From positions 1-64,000 of the forward strand of contig NZ_BOOQ01000003.1 in assembly GCF_016863315.1 (NCBI RefSeq): a stretch of DNA of 64,000 nucleotides. Reading direction: 5' to 3'. Shown one piece after another: positions 33,792 to 42,944 of the stretch. This DNA is from Planotetraspora silvatica (GTDB taxonomy: Bacteria > Actinomycetota > Actinomycetes > Streptosporangiales > Streptosporangiaceae). Both the position numbers and the translations under genes were made by a program. Every line of letters begins with the position of its first letter. Positions within the stretch are counted from its first letter, which is position 1. Below the pieces are notes generated by a model that saw only the letters and a list, made by a program, of their open reading frames with translations, had not been told where the DNA came from and ran no database searches.

Positions 33792-34550
33792 TCAGCGGCC
33801 CCCGCCGTTCACGTAGAGGGTCTGGCCGCTGACGTACGACGCGTCGTCGGAGGCGAAGAAGGCCACGACGGAGGCGATCTCGTCCGGCTGGGCCACCCGC
33901 CGCAGCGGGATGACCGAGGAGGCGGCGGCCTGGTGCTCGTCAGGCGTGGATCCCACGCGGAAGGCGGTGGCCTCGGTCATCGCGGTCGCGACGTAGCCGG
34001 GCGCCACGGCGTTGACCCGGATGCCGAACGGCCCGAGTTCGAGCGCCAGGGTCGCGGTCAGCCCCTGGATCCCCGCCTTGGCCGCCGCGTAGTTGGCCTG
34101 ACCGCGGTTGCCCAGGGCCGAGCGGCTCGACAGGTTCACCACGGCACCCGACCTCTGGTCGACCATGTGCTTCTGCACGGCCCGCGTGAGCAGGAAGACA
34201 CTTTTGAGGTTGACGTCGAGCACCTGGTCCCAGTCGTCCTCCGACATGCGGAACAACAGGTTGTCCCTGGTCATCCCGGCGTTGTTCACGAGCACGTCGA
34301 CGCGGCCGAACTCGCCGACCACCTGCGGAACGAGGGCCTCGACCGCCGGGCCGCTCAAAACGTCGCAGCCGAACGCGACGGCCGTGCCGCCCGCGAGAGT
34401 GATCTCATCGACCGTCGAGGCGCAGCGGTCGGCCGTGTAGTCGACACAGGCCACGACCGCGCCCTCCGATGCGAGCCGTCGCGCGACGGCGGCGCCGATG
34501 CCCTGGGCGGCGCCTGTCACGATCGCGTACTTACCGATAAATCTCGACAT
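33792..34550 (-). CDS. fabG: 3-oxoacyl-ACP reductase-type short-chain dehydrogenase
   Basis: A 252-residue classical SDR of FabG type: cofactor loop TGAAQGIGAAVA, NNAG, active site Ser in VVNLSSRSALGN, YAAAK (Tyr/Lys), and the Rossmann Asp in VVACVDYT, which favours NAD(H) over NADP(H). GAGG precedes the double ATG; the second ATG at 34550 has better spacing. The gene is first in a two-gene unit with the LLM oxidoreductase. As it is not in a fatty-acid cluster, an accessory carbonyl reductase role is as likely as fatty acid synthesis. Confidence 0.87.
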   Translation of the reverse strand: MSRFIGKYAIVTGAAQGIGAAVARRLASEGAVVACVDYTADRCASTVDEITLAGGTAVAFGCDVLSGPAVEALVPQVVGEFGRVDVLVNNAGMTRDNLLFRMSEDDWDQVLDVNLKSVFLLTRAVQKHMVDQRSGAVVNLSSRSALGNRGQANYAAAKAGIQGLTATLALELGPFGIRVNAVAPGYVATAMTEATAFRVGSTPDEHQAAASSVIPLRRVAQPDEIASVVAFFASDDASYVSGQTLYVNGGGR

Positions 34551-34663
34551 CATCGTCCTCTACGTCAGGGATACGTCGGTGCGGGTAGTGCCGGATGACT
34601 GGTTCGGCGGGGACAGGGGGCCGGAGGAATCCGTCACAGCAACGTACTCCGCCCGGCGATCCG

Positions 34664-35665
34664 TCACAGGGGTGCTCCTCCGGCGCCGTCCGGAGGGCTG
34701 CGGCGCGAGGGGCCGCGGTCCGGGTCGTCGCCGTCCCGGTGTCCACGCAGGTGTCCGAGGTCGGTCACCAGGAAGCGCGCGGCGACGTGGATCGCCCGGA
34801 GCGTCGCGGCGACGGACGGCCGGTGCACGCTCGACTCCCTCGCCACCGCGTAGACGTGCCGCTCGATGGGTTCACCGGGAAGGTCCCTGACGGCGACCCC
34901 CCTGACGCCCGCGGCGAGCGCCAGGGCGGGCACGGCGGCGATCCCGATCCCCCTGGCCACGAGGCTCAGAATGGTCCCGAGCCCCTCGAACTCCCACGCG
35001 ACGGGAGCCGCTCCGCCCGCGGCGGCCAGCAGACGGTCGACGGCGGTGCGGGACGGCTCGCCCTCCGGCGTGGCCATCCACGGCTCCTCCCTGAGGGCGG
35101 CCAGGTCGATGGGCACCTCGGGATCGGCCATCGGGTGCCGCCGGGGCACCACGAGGACCAGGGGATCCACCAGCAGCGGGAACGTCCGCACCGAGGTGTC
35201 GCGGCGCACCCGCCCCCACCAGTCGTCGATCAGGGCGATGTCGACCTCGCCCGACTCCACTTCGCGCATGCCGCGCCCGGACCGGCTCTGCCGCAGCCGC
35301 AGCGACAACTCCCGGTGGCGCCGCAGCGAGCGGGCGAGCGCGGGCGCGAAGGCCACGGCCGCGGTGGGGAACGCGGTGACCACCACGCGCCCTGACGGCG
35401 TGGCCGTGTGCGCCGACAGGTCCGACTCGGCCGTCTCCACCATCGCGAGGATCCGCTGAGCGTGGTCGACGAGACGCCATCCCGCGTCGGTGAGTTCCGC
35501 GCTCCTGGACGTCCGGTCGAGCAGGGCCGCGCCGGCCTCCCTTTCGAGCGCGGCGAGTTGCTGGGAGACCGCCGAGGCGCTGTATCCGAGCGATGAGGCC
35601 GTCGCCGCGATGCTCCCGCGCCGGGCGAATTCGCAGATCAGGATCAACCGGCGCAGATCGAGCAT
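34664..35665 (-). CDS. LysR-family transcriptional regulator
   Basis: A 333-residue regulator: winged helix at residues 1-65 (MLDLRRLILICEFARRGSIA, LGYSASAVSQQLAALEREAG) and a two-lobed effector domain (GRVVVTAFPTAAVAFAPAL to VSLVARGIGIAAVPALAL). It is transcribed divergently from the aminotransferase gene with 94 bp between, the usual arrangement for a LysR regulator and its target; an amino acid or keto acid effector is likely. The C-terminal tail is Arg/Asp/Pro-rich and probably disordered. Confidence 0.93.
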   Translation of the reverse strand: MLDLRRLILICEFARRGSIAATASSLGYSASAVSQQLAALEREAGAALLDRTSRSAELTDAGWRLVDHAQRILAMVETAESDLSAHTATPSGRVVVTAFPTAAVAFAPALARSLRRHRELSLRLRQSRSGRGMREVESGEVDIALIDDWWGRVRRDTSVRTFPLLVDPLVLVVPRRHPMADPEVPIDLAALREEPWMATPEGEPSRTAVDRLLAAAGGAAPVAWEFEGLGTILSLVARGIGIAAVPALALAAGVRGVAVRDLPGEPIERHVYAVARESSVHRPSVAATLRAIHVAARFLVTDLGHLRGHRDGDDPDRGPSRRSPPDGAGGAPL

Positions 35666-35759
35666 CGGTCTTCCTTACTCCCGGCACCTGAAAGCCTCGC
35701 TTGTGCTGATGCCTATACCCCGAGACCCTGGGAACGTTCCGCCAATATCTGGAGGCATA

Positions 35760-37034
35760 GTGAATGTCATCCTTTCAGCGACATTGGCGGCGAACGAGGA
35801 CATCGTCCGAAGGCGCCGCGCTGGGCACCGCGTCCTCAACCTCGCCTTCGGGGAAGCGGGCCTGCCCGTGCACCCGGCACTGCGGAACAGGCTCTCCGAG
35901 GCCAGCGGGAACAACGGCTACGGCCAGGTCGCGGGGTCTGCCGCACTGAGGGAGTCGGCCGCCGGCTACTGGGGGCGGCGCGGCCTGCCCACGGACCCCG
36001 ACCTGGTGGTGTGCGGCCCCGGCAGCAAGGCCCTGCTGTTCGGCCTGCTCCTCGCTCTCGGCGGCGACGTCGTCCTCCCGATGCCGAGCTGGGTGAGCTA
36101 CGCCGCCCAGGCCGAGATCGTCGGCGTGCGGCCCATCCTGCTGCCCCCGCCCCCGGGCGAGGGAGGCGTTCCGGACCCGGACCTGCTCGGCCCGGCCGTG
36201 TCCGAGGCCAGGTCGCGAGGCCGTGCCGTCAGATCGGTGCTGGTCACCCTGCCCGACAACCCCACAGGCCGGCTCGCGAGACCGGAGACCGTCCGGAGGC
36301 TGGCCGTCCTGGCACGGGAGCTGGACCTGATCATCATCTCGGACGAGATCTACCGGGACCTCGTGCACGATCCCGCTGCCGTGTTCGCCAGCCCGGCCGA
36401 TTTCGCCCCCGAGCGCACGGTCATCACGACCGGGCTCAGCAAGAGCCTCGCGCTCGGCGGCTGGCGGACCGGGACGGCCCGGCTGCCCGGGGCCGGCCTC
36501 CGCGACCGGCTGCTCGCGCTGGCCAGCGAGATCTGGTCGACCTCGCCCGCCCCGGTGCAGCAGGCCGCCGCGTACGCGTTCGGCGAGCCGGCCGAACTGG
36601 TGCGCCGGGTGGCCGACAGCCGGCGGCTGCACGGAATCGTGGTCCGCGCCGTCGCCGACCGCTTTGCCCGATCAGGCGCCCGCGTGGAGCCACCCCAAGG
36701 CGGCTTCTACATTTACCCCGAAATATCGTCGTTCGCGTCGTCGACAGAACTCGCCGCCGAACTGATCGAGAGACACGGCGTCGCCGTCCTGCCCGGCACG
36801 GCCTTCGGCGACCATCCGCACACGAACAGGATCAGGGTCGCCACCAGTCTGCTGTACGGCGAGACGGCCGAGCAGCGGCTCGCGGCCCTGCACGCGGACG
36901 ACCCGCTGCGACTGCCCTGGATCGACGCCTCCCTCAGGCATCTGGAGGAGGCGCTCGAAGGGCTCGGCAGGTGTGGCGGCGAGCGTTCGACAGGCGCCGC
37001 GCGCACCGGGACGGCTGCCGTGACACGCCTCTGA
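35760..37034 (+). CDS. Class I/II PLP-dependent aminotransferase
   Basis: A 424-residue fold-type I aminotransferase: substrate loop FGEAGLPVHPAL, NGYGQVAGSAALRES, PLP contacts SDEIYRDLV (Asp, Tyr) and DNPTGRLARPETV (Asn), Schiff-base Lys in TTGLSKSLALGGWRTG, and carboxylate-binding Arg in NRIRVATSLLYG. The GTG at 35760 has GGAGG at close spacing. About 30 residues at the C terminus are extra. Substrate unknown; aspartate- or valine-type enzymes share these motifs. Probably controlled by the divergent LysR protein. Confidence 0.92.
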   Translation: MNVILSATLAANEDIVRRRRAGHRVLNLAFGEAGLPVHPALRNRLSEASGNNGYGQVAGSAALRESAAGYWGRRGLPTDPDLVVCGPGSKALLFGLLLALGGDVVLPMPSWVSYAAQAEIVGVRPILLPPPPGEGGVPDPDLLGPAVSEARSRGRAVRSVLVTLPDNPTGRLARPETVRRLAVLARELDLIIISDEIYRDLVHDPAAVFASPADFAPERTVITTGLSKSLALGGWRTGTARLPGAGLRDRLLALASEIWSTSPAPVQQAAAYAFGEPAELVRRVADSRRLHGIVVRAVADRFARSGARVEPPQGGFYIYPEISSFASSTELAAELIERHGVAVLPGTAFGDHPHTNRIRVATSLLYGETAEQRLAALHADDPLRLPWIDASLRHLEEALEGLGRCGGERSTGAARTGTAAVTRL

Positions 37035-37241
37035 CGGGCCACGCAGGCCCCTTCCTCGAGGCGCCTCGGTGAAGTACGCGATCTTTGCCCAAATCTTTAC
37101 CTGGGACCCCCGTCTGGACGGCCCGAATTCGCCCGCCTGACCTGCGGTTTTACCATCCATCCCGGGGCTTAACCTGAGCCACCACAAGATGTCTCGTGTC
37201 ATTTAGCACCAGGCATCTTCCCAAGCCCTCATCATGTGCTC

Positions 37242-37907
37242 ATGCCCGCTTTTGTCACCCTGTCCGGGCGCTCCGTGCGCCTGGAACCGCTCAGCCTGGC
37301 GGTGATCGACGAGCTCGTCGCCGCTGCGAATGAAGACCGCTCCACGTACGCCTTCACTCGCGTTCCCGCAGGCCGGGACGAGATGGTCTCCTACGTGGAG
37401 GCCGCTCTGGCTGAGCACGCGGAGGGCCGCACGATGCCCTTCGCCATTCGGTGGCTGCACACCGACCGCATCGTCGGTGCCACCCGTCTGATGAACCTCG
37501 AGTACTGGCAGGGCCCCATGCCCTGGCCTCCGGGCGCCAAGGGGAATATCGGCGAGGTCCCGTCCGTGGCGGACATCGGTTACACCTGGCTCGCGGCCGC
37601 GGCCCAGGGAACCGGCGTCAACCGGGAGAGCAAGTTCCTGATGCTCTCGCACGCCTTCGAGACCTGGCAGGTTCACCGGATCACCCTCAAGGCCGACGTA
37701 CGCAACACCCGATCCCGGGCCGCCATCGAAGCCCTCGGCGCACAACTTGACGGTGTGCGACGGGCGGACAGCCGAGGCGCCGACGACACGGTCCGAGATA
37801 CGGCGTACTACTCCATTCTCGACCTCGAATGGCCCGCCGTTCGAGAACGGCTCCTCACGAGGCTCGGCCTCGTGCAAGAGGTGGAAGAGGAAGTGGAAGC
37901 GGCCTGA
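37242..37907 (+). CDS. GNAT family N-acetyltransferase (RimJ/RimL-like)
   Basis: A 221-residue acetyltransferase with the RimJ/L layout: LSGRSVRLEPLSL, PFAIRWLHTDRIVGATRLMNLEYW, IGYTWLAAAAQGTGVNRESKFLML as the acetyl-CoA loop (Q-x-x-G-x-G/A variant) and LKADVRNTRSRAAIEALGAQLDG. It likely acetylates a protein N terminus or small amine. GTG at 37236 is an alternative to the ATG at 37242, and neither has a good ribosome site. A strong hairpin follows. Confidence 0.87.
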   Translation: MPAFVTLSGRSVRLEPLSLAVIDELVAAANEDRSTYAFTRVPAGRDEMVSYVEAALAEHAEGRTMPFAIRWLHTDRIVGATRLMNLEYWQGPMPWPPGAKGNIGEVPSVADIGYTWLAAAAQGTGVNRESKFLMLSHAFETWQVHRITLKADVRNTRSRAAIEALGAQLDGVRRADSRGADDTVRDTAYYSILDLEWPAVRERLLTRLGLVQEVEEEVEAA

Positions 37908-37995
37908 TCTCCGGCCCTGCGAATCGGCGCGGCTCCGCTGGAAAGGGGCGGGCCGCGCCGCACCCGGGCGACATCCGCCCTTCCATATCAGCTGC

Positions 37996-38034
37996 GTGAG
38001 GCGGTGGCCGCCCCCGCAGGGGCCACCGCCTCAC
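37996..38034 (+). terminator. 14-bp perfect hairpin after the GNAT gene
   Basis: GTGAGGCGGTGGCC (37996-38009) pairs with GGCCACCGCCTCAC (38021-38034) around an 11-base C/G-rich loop, without a T-tract. It separates the acetyltransferase from the SARP regulator. Confidence 0.88.
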
Positions 38035-38175
38035 GGTCACAACATCCCAATCAGGGCTCAACGCCCGATTGACGGTGAATCAACGCTTCGGTTAACGAGA
38101 GCCCCCCTCACTATTGGACAAGCCCTCCAGGATCTATCATTTGGACGGAAAATTGTTATTGGGAGACAAGGGCAC

Positions 38176-41169
38176 ATGCCAGGTGACGCCACCGAGAACG
38201 GCCTTCGCTTCGCCGTGCTCGGACCCGTCCTCGCCTGGCGTGACGGCGTCGAGCTCGACCTGGGAACGCCCTTGCAACGCTCCATCCTCGCGATGCTGCT
38301 TCTCCGGGAGGGCAGGGCGGCCACACCGGGCGAGCTGATCGACGCGGTCTGGGGAGAGGACGCTCCCCCGCGGGCGCTCGGCGCCCTGCGCACCTACGTC
38401 TCGCGCCTTCGCACGGTCCTCGAGCCCGACCGGTCCCGTCGCACCCGCCCTGAGCTGCTCACCTCCGTCGGGCGCGGCTACGCCCTGCGCGTCGAGCCCG
38501 CGTGGCTCGACCTCGGCGTCTTCCAGCGGGAGACCTCAGCGGCCGAGGCCGCCCGCCGTTCGGGGAAGGCCGGCCACGCAGCCGAGCTCCTGCGCGGCGC
38601 GCTCGGGCTGTGGTCGGGCGAGCCGCTCGCCGGGGCGGTCGGACCGTACGCCGAGCAGCAGCGCGACCGGCTCATCGAGCGCCGCATCGGCACCGTCGAG
38701 GCGTTGATGGAGCTCGACCTGGAGCTCGGCAGGCACGCCGACGTGGTGTCGGAACTGATCGCCCTCACCGCGCAACATCCGCTCCGTGAGCGGTTACGGG
38801 CCCAGCTCATGCTCGCCTACTACCGGTGCGGGCGGCAGGCGGAGGCGCTGTCCGTCTTCACCGACACCCGGAACGCGCTGATCGATGAGCTCGGCATCGA
38901 GCCGGGGACCGAGCTGACGGACCTGCACCGCCGCATCCTGGCGGCCGACCCGTCGCTGGCGCCCGCGAAACCGGCCGAGCCCGTACGGCAGGCCCCGGCC
39001 GAGCCGTCGGAAGAGGACCAGGCCGAGGCGGAGCCGGTCGTCGAGATGCCCAAGCCCGCCCAGCTTCCCGCCGCCGTCACAGACTTCACCGGCCGCAAGA
39101 GCCTGGTCAACCGGCTGCTGACGCTTCTCGGCGGCGGAGAGGGCGTGCCGGTCGCCGCGGTGTCCGGCATAGGCGGCGTCGGCAAGACCACGCTCGCCGT
39201 CCACGTGGCCCACCTGGCCGAGGATCTGTTCCCCGACGGCCAGCTCTACGCCGACCTGCGGGGATACGGCAACGAGCCCACGCCGCCCGAGACCGCGCTG
39301 GTGGCCTTCCTGCGCGCCCTCGGCATCCCGGTCGACGTCATACCCGACGGTCTGGCCGAGCGGTCGGCGCTGTTCCGCTCGCTGCTGGCCGACCGCCGCA
39401 TGCTGGTGCTGCTCGACAACGCCCGCGACGCCGAGCAGGTCGAGCACCTGCTGCCCGGCTCGACCGGCTGCGCGGCGATCGTGACAGGCCGCGGCAAGCT
39501 GGCCGACCTGCCCGCGGCCCGGCTCATCGACCTCGACGTGATGGAGCCCGACGAGGCGCTCTCGCTGCTGTCTGCGGTCGCGGGGCCCGACCGGGTGGCC
39601 GCGGAGCGTGCCCCCGCCATGGACGTGGTCGCCGCGTGCGGCTTCCTGCCGCTGGCGGTGCGGATCGTGGCGTCCCGGCTCGCGGCGCGCCCGTCCTGGA
39701 CGGTGGCGTCCCTGGTCCCCCGGCTGGCCGACGAGCGCCGCAGGCTCGACGAGATGAAGATCGGCAACCTTGCGGTCTCCGCCACCTTCGCCCTGGGATA
39801 CGGCCAGCTCGACCCCCACCAGGCCCGCGCGTTCCGCCTGCTGTCGTTGCCGAACGGATCGGACATCTCCGTGTTCGCCGCGGCGGCCGTCCTCGACCTC
39901 AGCCCGTTCGAGGCCGAGGACCTGCTCGAGTCGCTCGTCGACGCCAGCCTGCTCGAGGCGCCGGCCCCCGGCCGCTATCGCTTCCACGACCTGCTCAAGC
40001 TCTTCGCGCGCCGCAAGGCCGAGGAGACCGACACTCCGGCCGAGCGGACACTGGCCCTGCGGCGGCTTCTCGGGTTCTACCTGGCGTCCTCCAGGTCGGC
40101 GCACCGCCTGGCCTACGAGGGCAGCGCGATCGCCGACAGCCTGGTCGACGTCGGCGTCCGGGGCCACACGTTCGCGTCGGCTGACGAGGCGGTGGCCTGG
40201 TTGTCGGCGGAGGCCGAGGACCTGTTCGCCGCCATCGGCCACGCCGCGGAGTCCGCCGGCTCGGCGGACGGCCTGCTGCCCGCCGCCGACCTGCTGCTCG
40301 CCTTGGAGCCGCTGCTGGAGTCGGGGACCAACCAGCGCGAGTTCGAGCAGCGGGGAGCGCTCATGCTGGCCGCCGCACAGCGGGTCGGCGACCGCCACAG
40401 CGAGATGCGCTGCGCGTACGTGCTCGGCCGTGTGCTCTTCGGGGCGAACCGGCTCGACGACGCCGAGCACCGCTTCCTCGGCGCGCGGACGATCGGCGAG
40501 GAGACCGGGGACCACATCGTGCTCGGGGAGACCTGCAACGCCCTGGCCGTCGTGGCCGGACGGCAGCGCCGCCACGTCGAGGCCCTCGAATGGTTCGACC
40601 GCGCGACCACGGTCTACCGGCAGGTCGGCAACCCGGCGGGTGAGGCCCTCGCCCTGAGCTACTCGGCGCGTGACCACCTCGGCCTGGGACGCCCGGACGA
40701 CGCCATCGCGGTCTCCGAGCGCGGCCTCGCCATGTTCACCGAGATCGGGAGCGGCGCCGGGATCGCCCGCGCCCGCTATCACCTCGGCATCGTCCTGTCC
40801 TACGTCGGCCGGCTCAACGAGGCCGTCGTCCATCACGCCGAGTGCCTGTCCTTCTTCCGCGCCAGCAACCAGCGCGTCTGGGAGCAGCGGGTGTGCTACC
40901 GCCTCGCGGCGACCTTCATCTCCGCGGGCCGGTTCGCCGAGGCTGCGCGCCACGCGGAGCAGGCGCTGATCGTCAGCCGGGAGATCACTCACCCGTACGG
41001 CGAGGCGCAGTCGCTGACCGCGCTGGGGAAGGCCCTGCGCGGCGCGGGCGAGTTGCCGCGCGGCAGGGACGCGCTAACCAAGGCCCTCGACATCTTCAGC
41101 CGGCTCCGATCCCCGGAGGCCGAGGACATCCGGATCCTCCTGCGGGAGTTCGACCAGGTCGAGACGTAA
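38176..41169 (+). CDS. SARP-NB-ARC-TPR transcriptional regulator (AfsR-like)
   Basis: A 997-residue regulator. An OmpR-type winged helix (LRFAVLGPVLAWRDGVELDLG, GALRTYVSRLRTVLEP, GRGYALRV) and a bacterial transcriptional activation domain fill about 1-255; then an acidic linker, an NB-ARC/STAND ATPase (about 300-600) with P-loop VSGIGGVGKTTLAVH, Walker B MLVLLDNARDAEQV and FLPLAVRIVA, and TPR-type helices to the end (e.g. ALSYSARDHLGLGRPDDAIA). SARPs switch on antibiotic clusters or, as AfsR, act globally. No biosynthetic cluster is in the window, so it may act remotely. An in-frame TTA leucine codon at 38794-38796 could tie it to bldA. GGGAG precedes the ATG. Confidence 0.93.
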   Translation: MPGDATENGLRFAVLGPVLAWRDGVELDLGTPLQRSILAMLLLREGRAATPGELIDAVWGEDAPPRALGALRTYVSRLRTVLEPDRSRRTRPELLTSVGRGYALRVEPAWLDLGVFQRETSAAEAARRSGKAGHAAELLRGALGLWSGEPLAGAVGPYAEQQRDRLIERRIGTVEALMELDLELGRHADVVSELIALTAQHPLRERLRAQLMLAYYRCGRQAEALSVFTDTRNALIDELGIEPGTELTDLHRRILAADPSLAPAKPAEPVRQAPAEPSEEDQAEAEPVVEMPKPAQLPAAVTDFTGRKSLVNRLLTLLGGGEGVPVAAVSGIGGVGKTTLAVHVAHLAEDLFPDGQLYADLRGYGNEPTPPETALVAFLRALGIPVDVIPDGLAERSALFRSLLADRRMLVLLDNARDAEQVEHLLPGSTGCAAIVTGRGKLADLPAARLIDLDVMEPDEALSLLSAVAGPDRVAAERAPAMDVVAACGFLPLAVRIVASRLAARPSWTVASLVPRLADERRRLDEMKIGNLAVSATFALGYGQLDPHQARAFRLLSLPNGSDISVFAAAAVLDLSPFEAEDLLESLVDASLLEAPAPGRYRFHDLLKLFARRKAEETDTPAERTLALRRLLGFYLASSRSAHRLAYEGSAIADSLVDVGVRGHTFASADEAVAWLSAEAEDLFAAIGHAAESAGSADGLLPAADLLLALEPLLESGTNQREFEQRGALMLAAAQRVGDRHSEMRCAYVLGRVLFGANRLDDAEHRFLGARTIGEETGDHIVLGETCNALAVVAGRQRRHVEALEWFDRATTVYRQVGNPAGEALALSYSARDHLGLGRPDDAIAVSERGLAMFTEIGSGAGIARARYHLGIVLSYVGRLNEAVVHHAECLSFFRASNQRVWEQRVCYRLAATFISAGRFAEAARHAEQALIVSREITHPYGEAQSLTALGKALRGAGELPRGRDALTKALDIFSRLRSPEAEDIRILLREFDQVET

Positions 41170-41231
41170 GTCGTCGTCCAAGCGCGTCATCCGGATGTGG
41201 TTGATCACCGTGGTCTCCGCTTCCGGCGTCC

Positions 41232-41257
41232 GCGCGGGCCCGTTCCGGAGCCCGCGC
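41232..41257. terminator. Hairpin between convergent SARP and methyltransferase genes
   Basis: GCGCGGGC (41232-41239) pairs with GCCCGCGC (41250-41257) around ten bases. It lies about 60 bp past the SARP stop. Nothing else is visible in 41170-41441. Confidence 0.65.
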
Positions 41258-41441
41258 TGGGGGTGGGGGGATCGCCCGGCCGGTCGTCCGACCGTCACCG
41301 GACGACAGGGGCCCGGTTGTGTCCGGAGCGCCCGGTGACGGCCAGCCGCCTCGCATGACGACCGGCCGGGCTTGGCCCGGATCTCGTTGCCCCCCAGACC
41401 CGTGCCCACCACCAGAGTCGGCCGCGGTGGTCAACGTCTGA

Positions 41442-42920
41442 TCAACGCGTGTTTGCAACCCTGAGGAAGCCCTCGGCGACGAGCGTGCGCAGCGCACCGG
41501 GCGCGCGTTCCAGCAGTTCGGCGGGGTCGGCGTCGATGATCTCCGCGATGGCGGCGAGCAGCGGCCGTACGGGCAGGTCGCCGTCGCAGGCTCCGGCGAG
41601 GGCCGCCTCCACCGTCCCGACCGTCGCCGTACGGCACAGCCCCCGGGTCTGCCGCAGGACGATCCGTGACGGGTCCTCGGCCCCCGGCACCCCGGTGCGC
41701 TCCTCGACGAGCTCCCCGGCCACCGTGAGGTAGGCGTCGAGCAGGTCCTCATCCGAGATCCGATGACCGGTCCCGATCGCGCCGAGCACGTCGTCCACGT
41801 ACTCCCCCACGGGAAGCTCGACCCGATGGGTCAGCTCCTCCACCCGCACCACGGGGTCCATCGAGCCCGAGTCGTGCAGGGCGATCCAGCCGAAGCCGAT
41901 GCCGGTGACGTCCAGCGACTCGAACCACGACAGCCACTCGTCGTAGCGCTCCCGATAGGCCGCGGTGCCCTGCTCGGCCGAGTCGCGCAGCCACAGCTCC
42001 ACGTATTCGGCCGGATCCTGCACGTCACGCTGTACGGCCCAGCCGTCGCAGCCGGTCTCGGTCAGCCAGCCGCCCACCCTGTCGCGCCAGTCCTCCCCTT
42101 TGACGTGCAGCCAGTTGGCCAGGAACCGGCCATGGCCGTCCTGGGCGAGGTGGCGGGGCGTGCGCCGGACGAGATCACGGCAGAAGTCGTCGCCCTGGAA
42201 ACCCGACTCGCGATAGGAGAACCGGCCCGCCGGCGAGATCACGAAAGGCGGGTTCGAGACGACGAGGTCGAACAGCTCCCCGTCGACCGGGTCGTACATC
42301 GAGCCCTCACGGGCGTCGACCCCGCAGACGCCGGACAGCAGCCAGCTCAGCCGGGCCAGCTCGAGGGCCCTGCCGTTCACGTCGGTCGCGACGATCTCGT
42401 CGGCCCGTCCGGCGAGGTGCAGCACCTGCACGCCGCATCCGGTGCCGAGGTCGAGCGCCCTGCCGGCACGCCCGCCGGCCGCGAACTGGGCGAGGTTGGC
42501 CGAGGCGCCGCCCGCCCCGACGACGTGGTCGGGCCGCAGCGCCGGATCCCCCGGCCTGACCTTCCGGTCGGAGACGACCCAGGCGAGGTCGCCGGTGCCG
42601 GTGTCCCACGGCTGCAGGTGGACTCCGGCGCGCACGGTGTCGCCCAGCCGTACGATCAGGCCCGCCTCGGCCAGGCCGTCCAGCGGCAAGCCCGCCGATT
42701 CCGCCGCTGACGCCTCGACCGGCGCGCCGAGCCACCACAGCCGGATGAGCGTGGCGAGCGAATCGCCGTCCCTCGTGGCCCGCAGGGCGGGGACGGTCTC
42801 CTCACGTGCCAGTGCGCCCGCGGCCACGTCGCCGAGCCGCTCGCGCACACCGTCGATCGTGTAACCGGCCTCGGCGAACCCGTCGCGGAGCCGCAGGACC
42901 AGGTCAGATGGGGGAAGCAC
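41442..42920 (-). CDS. Class I SAM-dependent methyltransferase with HemK-like NPPF motif
   Basis: A 492-residue protein. The N-terminal 130 residues form a helical domain usual in actinobacterial members (DUF7059 type, as recalled). The methyltransferase core has ALDLGTGCGVQVLHLA as SAM-binding motif I, IVATDVNGRALELARL, and LVVSNPPFVIS, the NPP[FY] motif of enzymes that methylate amide or exocyclic amino nitrogens. A third C-terminal helical domain follows. Target unknown: rRNA, protein Gln or another N-methyl acceptor. It is upstream of no obvious operon partner; the 2-hydroxyacid dehydrogenase homologue ends 24 bases before it on the same strand. Confidence 0.87.
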   Translation of the reverse strand: MLPPSDLVLRLRDGFAEAGYTIDGVRERLGDVAAGALAREETVPALRATRDGDSLATLIRLWWLGAPVEASAAESAGLPLDGLAEAGLIVRLGDTVRAGVHLQPWDTGTGDLAWVVSDRKVRPGDPALRPDHVVGAGGASANLAQFAAGGRAGRALDLGTGCGVQVLHLAGRADEIVATDVNGRALELARLSWLLSGVCGVDAREGSMYDPVDGELFDLVVSNPPFVISPAGRFSYRESGFQGDDFCRDLVRRTPRHLAQDGHGRFLANWLHVKGEDWRDRVGGWLTETGCDGWAVQRDVQDPAEYVELWLRDSAEQGTAAYRERYDEWLSWFESLDVTGIGFGWIALHDSGSMDPVVRVEELTHRVELPVGEYVDDVLGAIGTGHRISDEDLLDAYLTVAGELVEERTGVPGAEDPSRIVLRQTRGLCRTATVGTVEAALAGACDGDLPVRPLLAAIAEIIDADPAELLERAPGALRTLVAEGFLRVANTR

Positions 42921-42944
42921 GGAAAGAAATCTATCGCGGCCGCA

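Noticed and set aside
37747-38175. N-terminal extension of the SARP gene
   Set aside because: The open frame extends upstream through the GNAT gene and a strong terminator; ATG 38176 with GGGAG gives the normal SARP N terminus.
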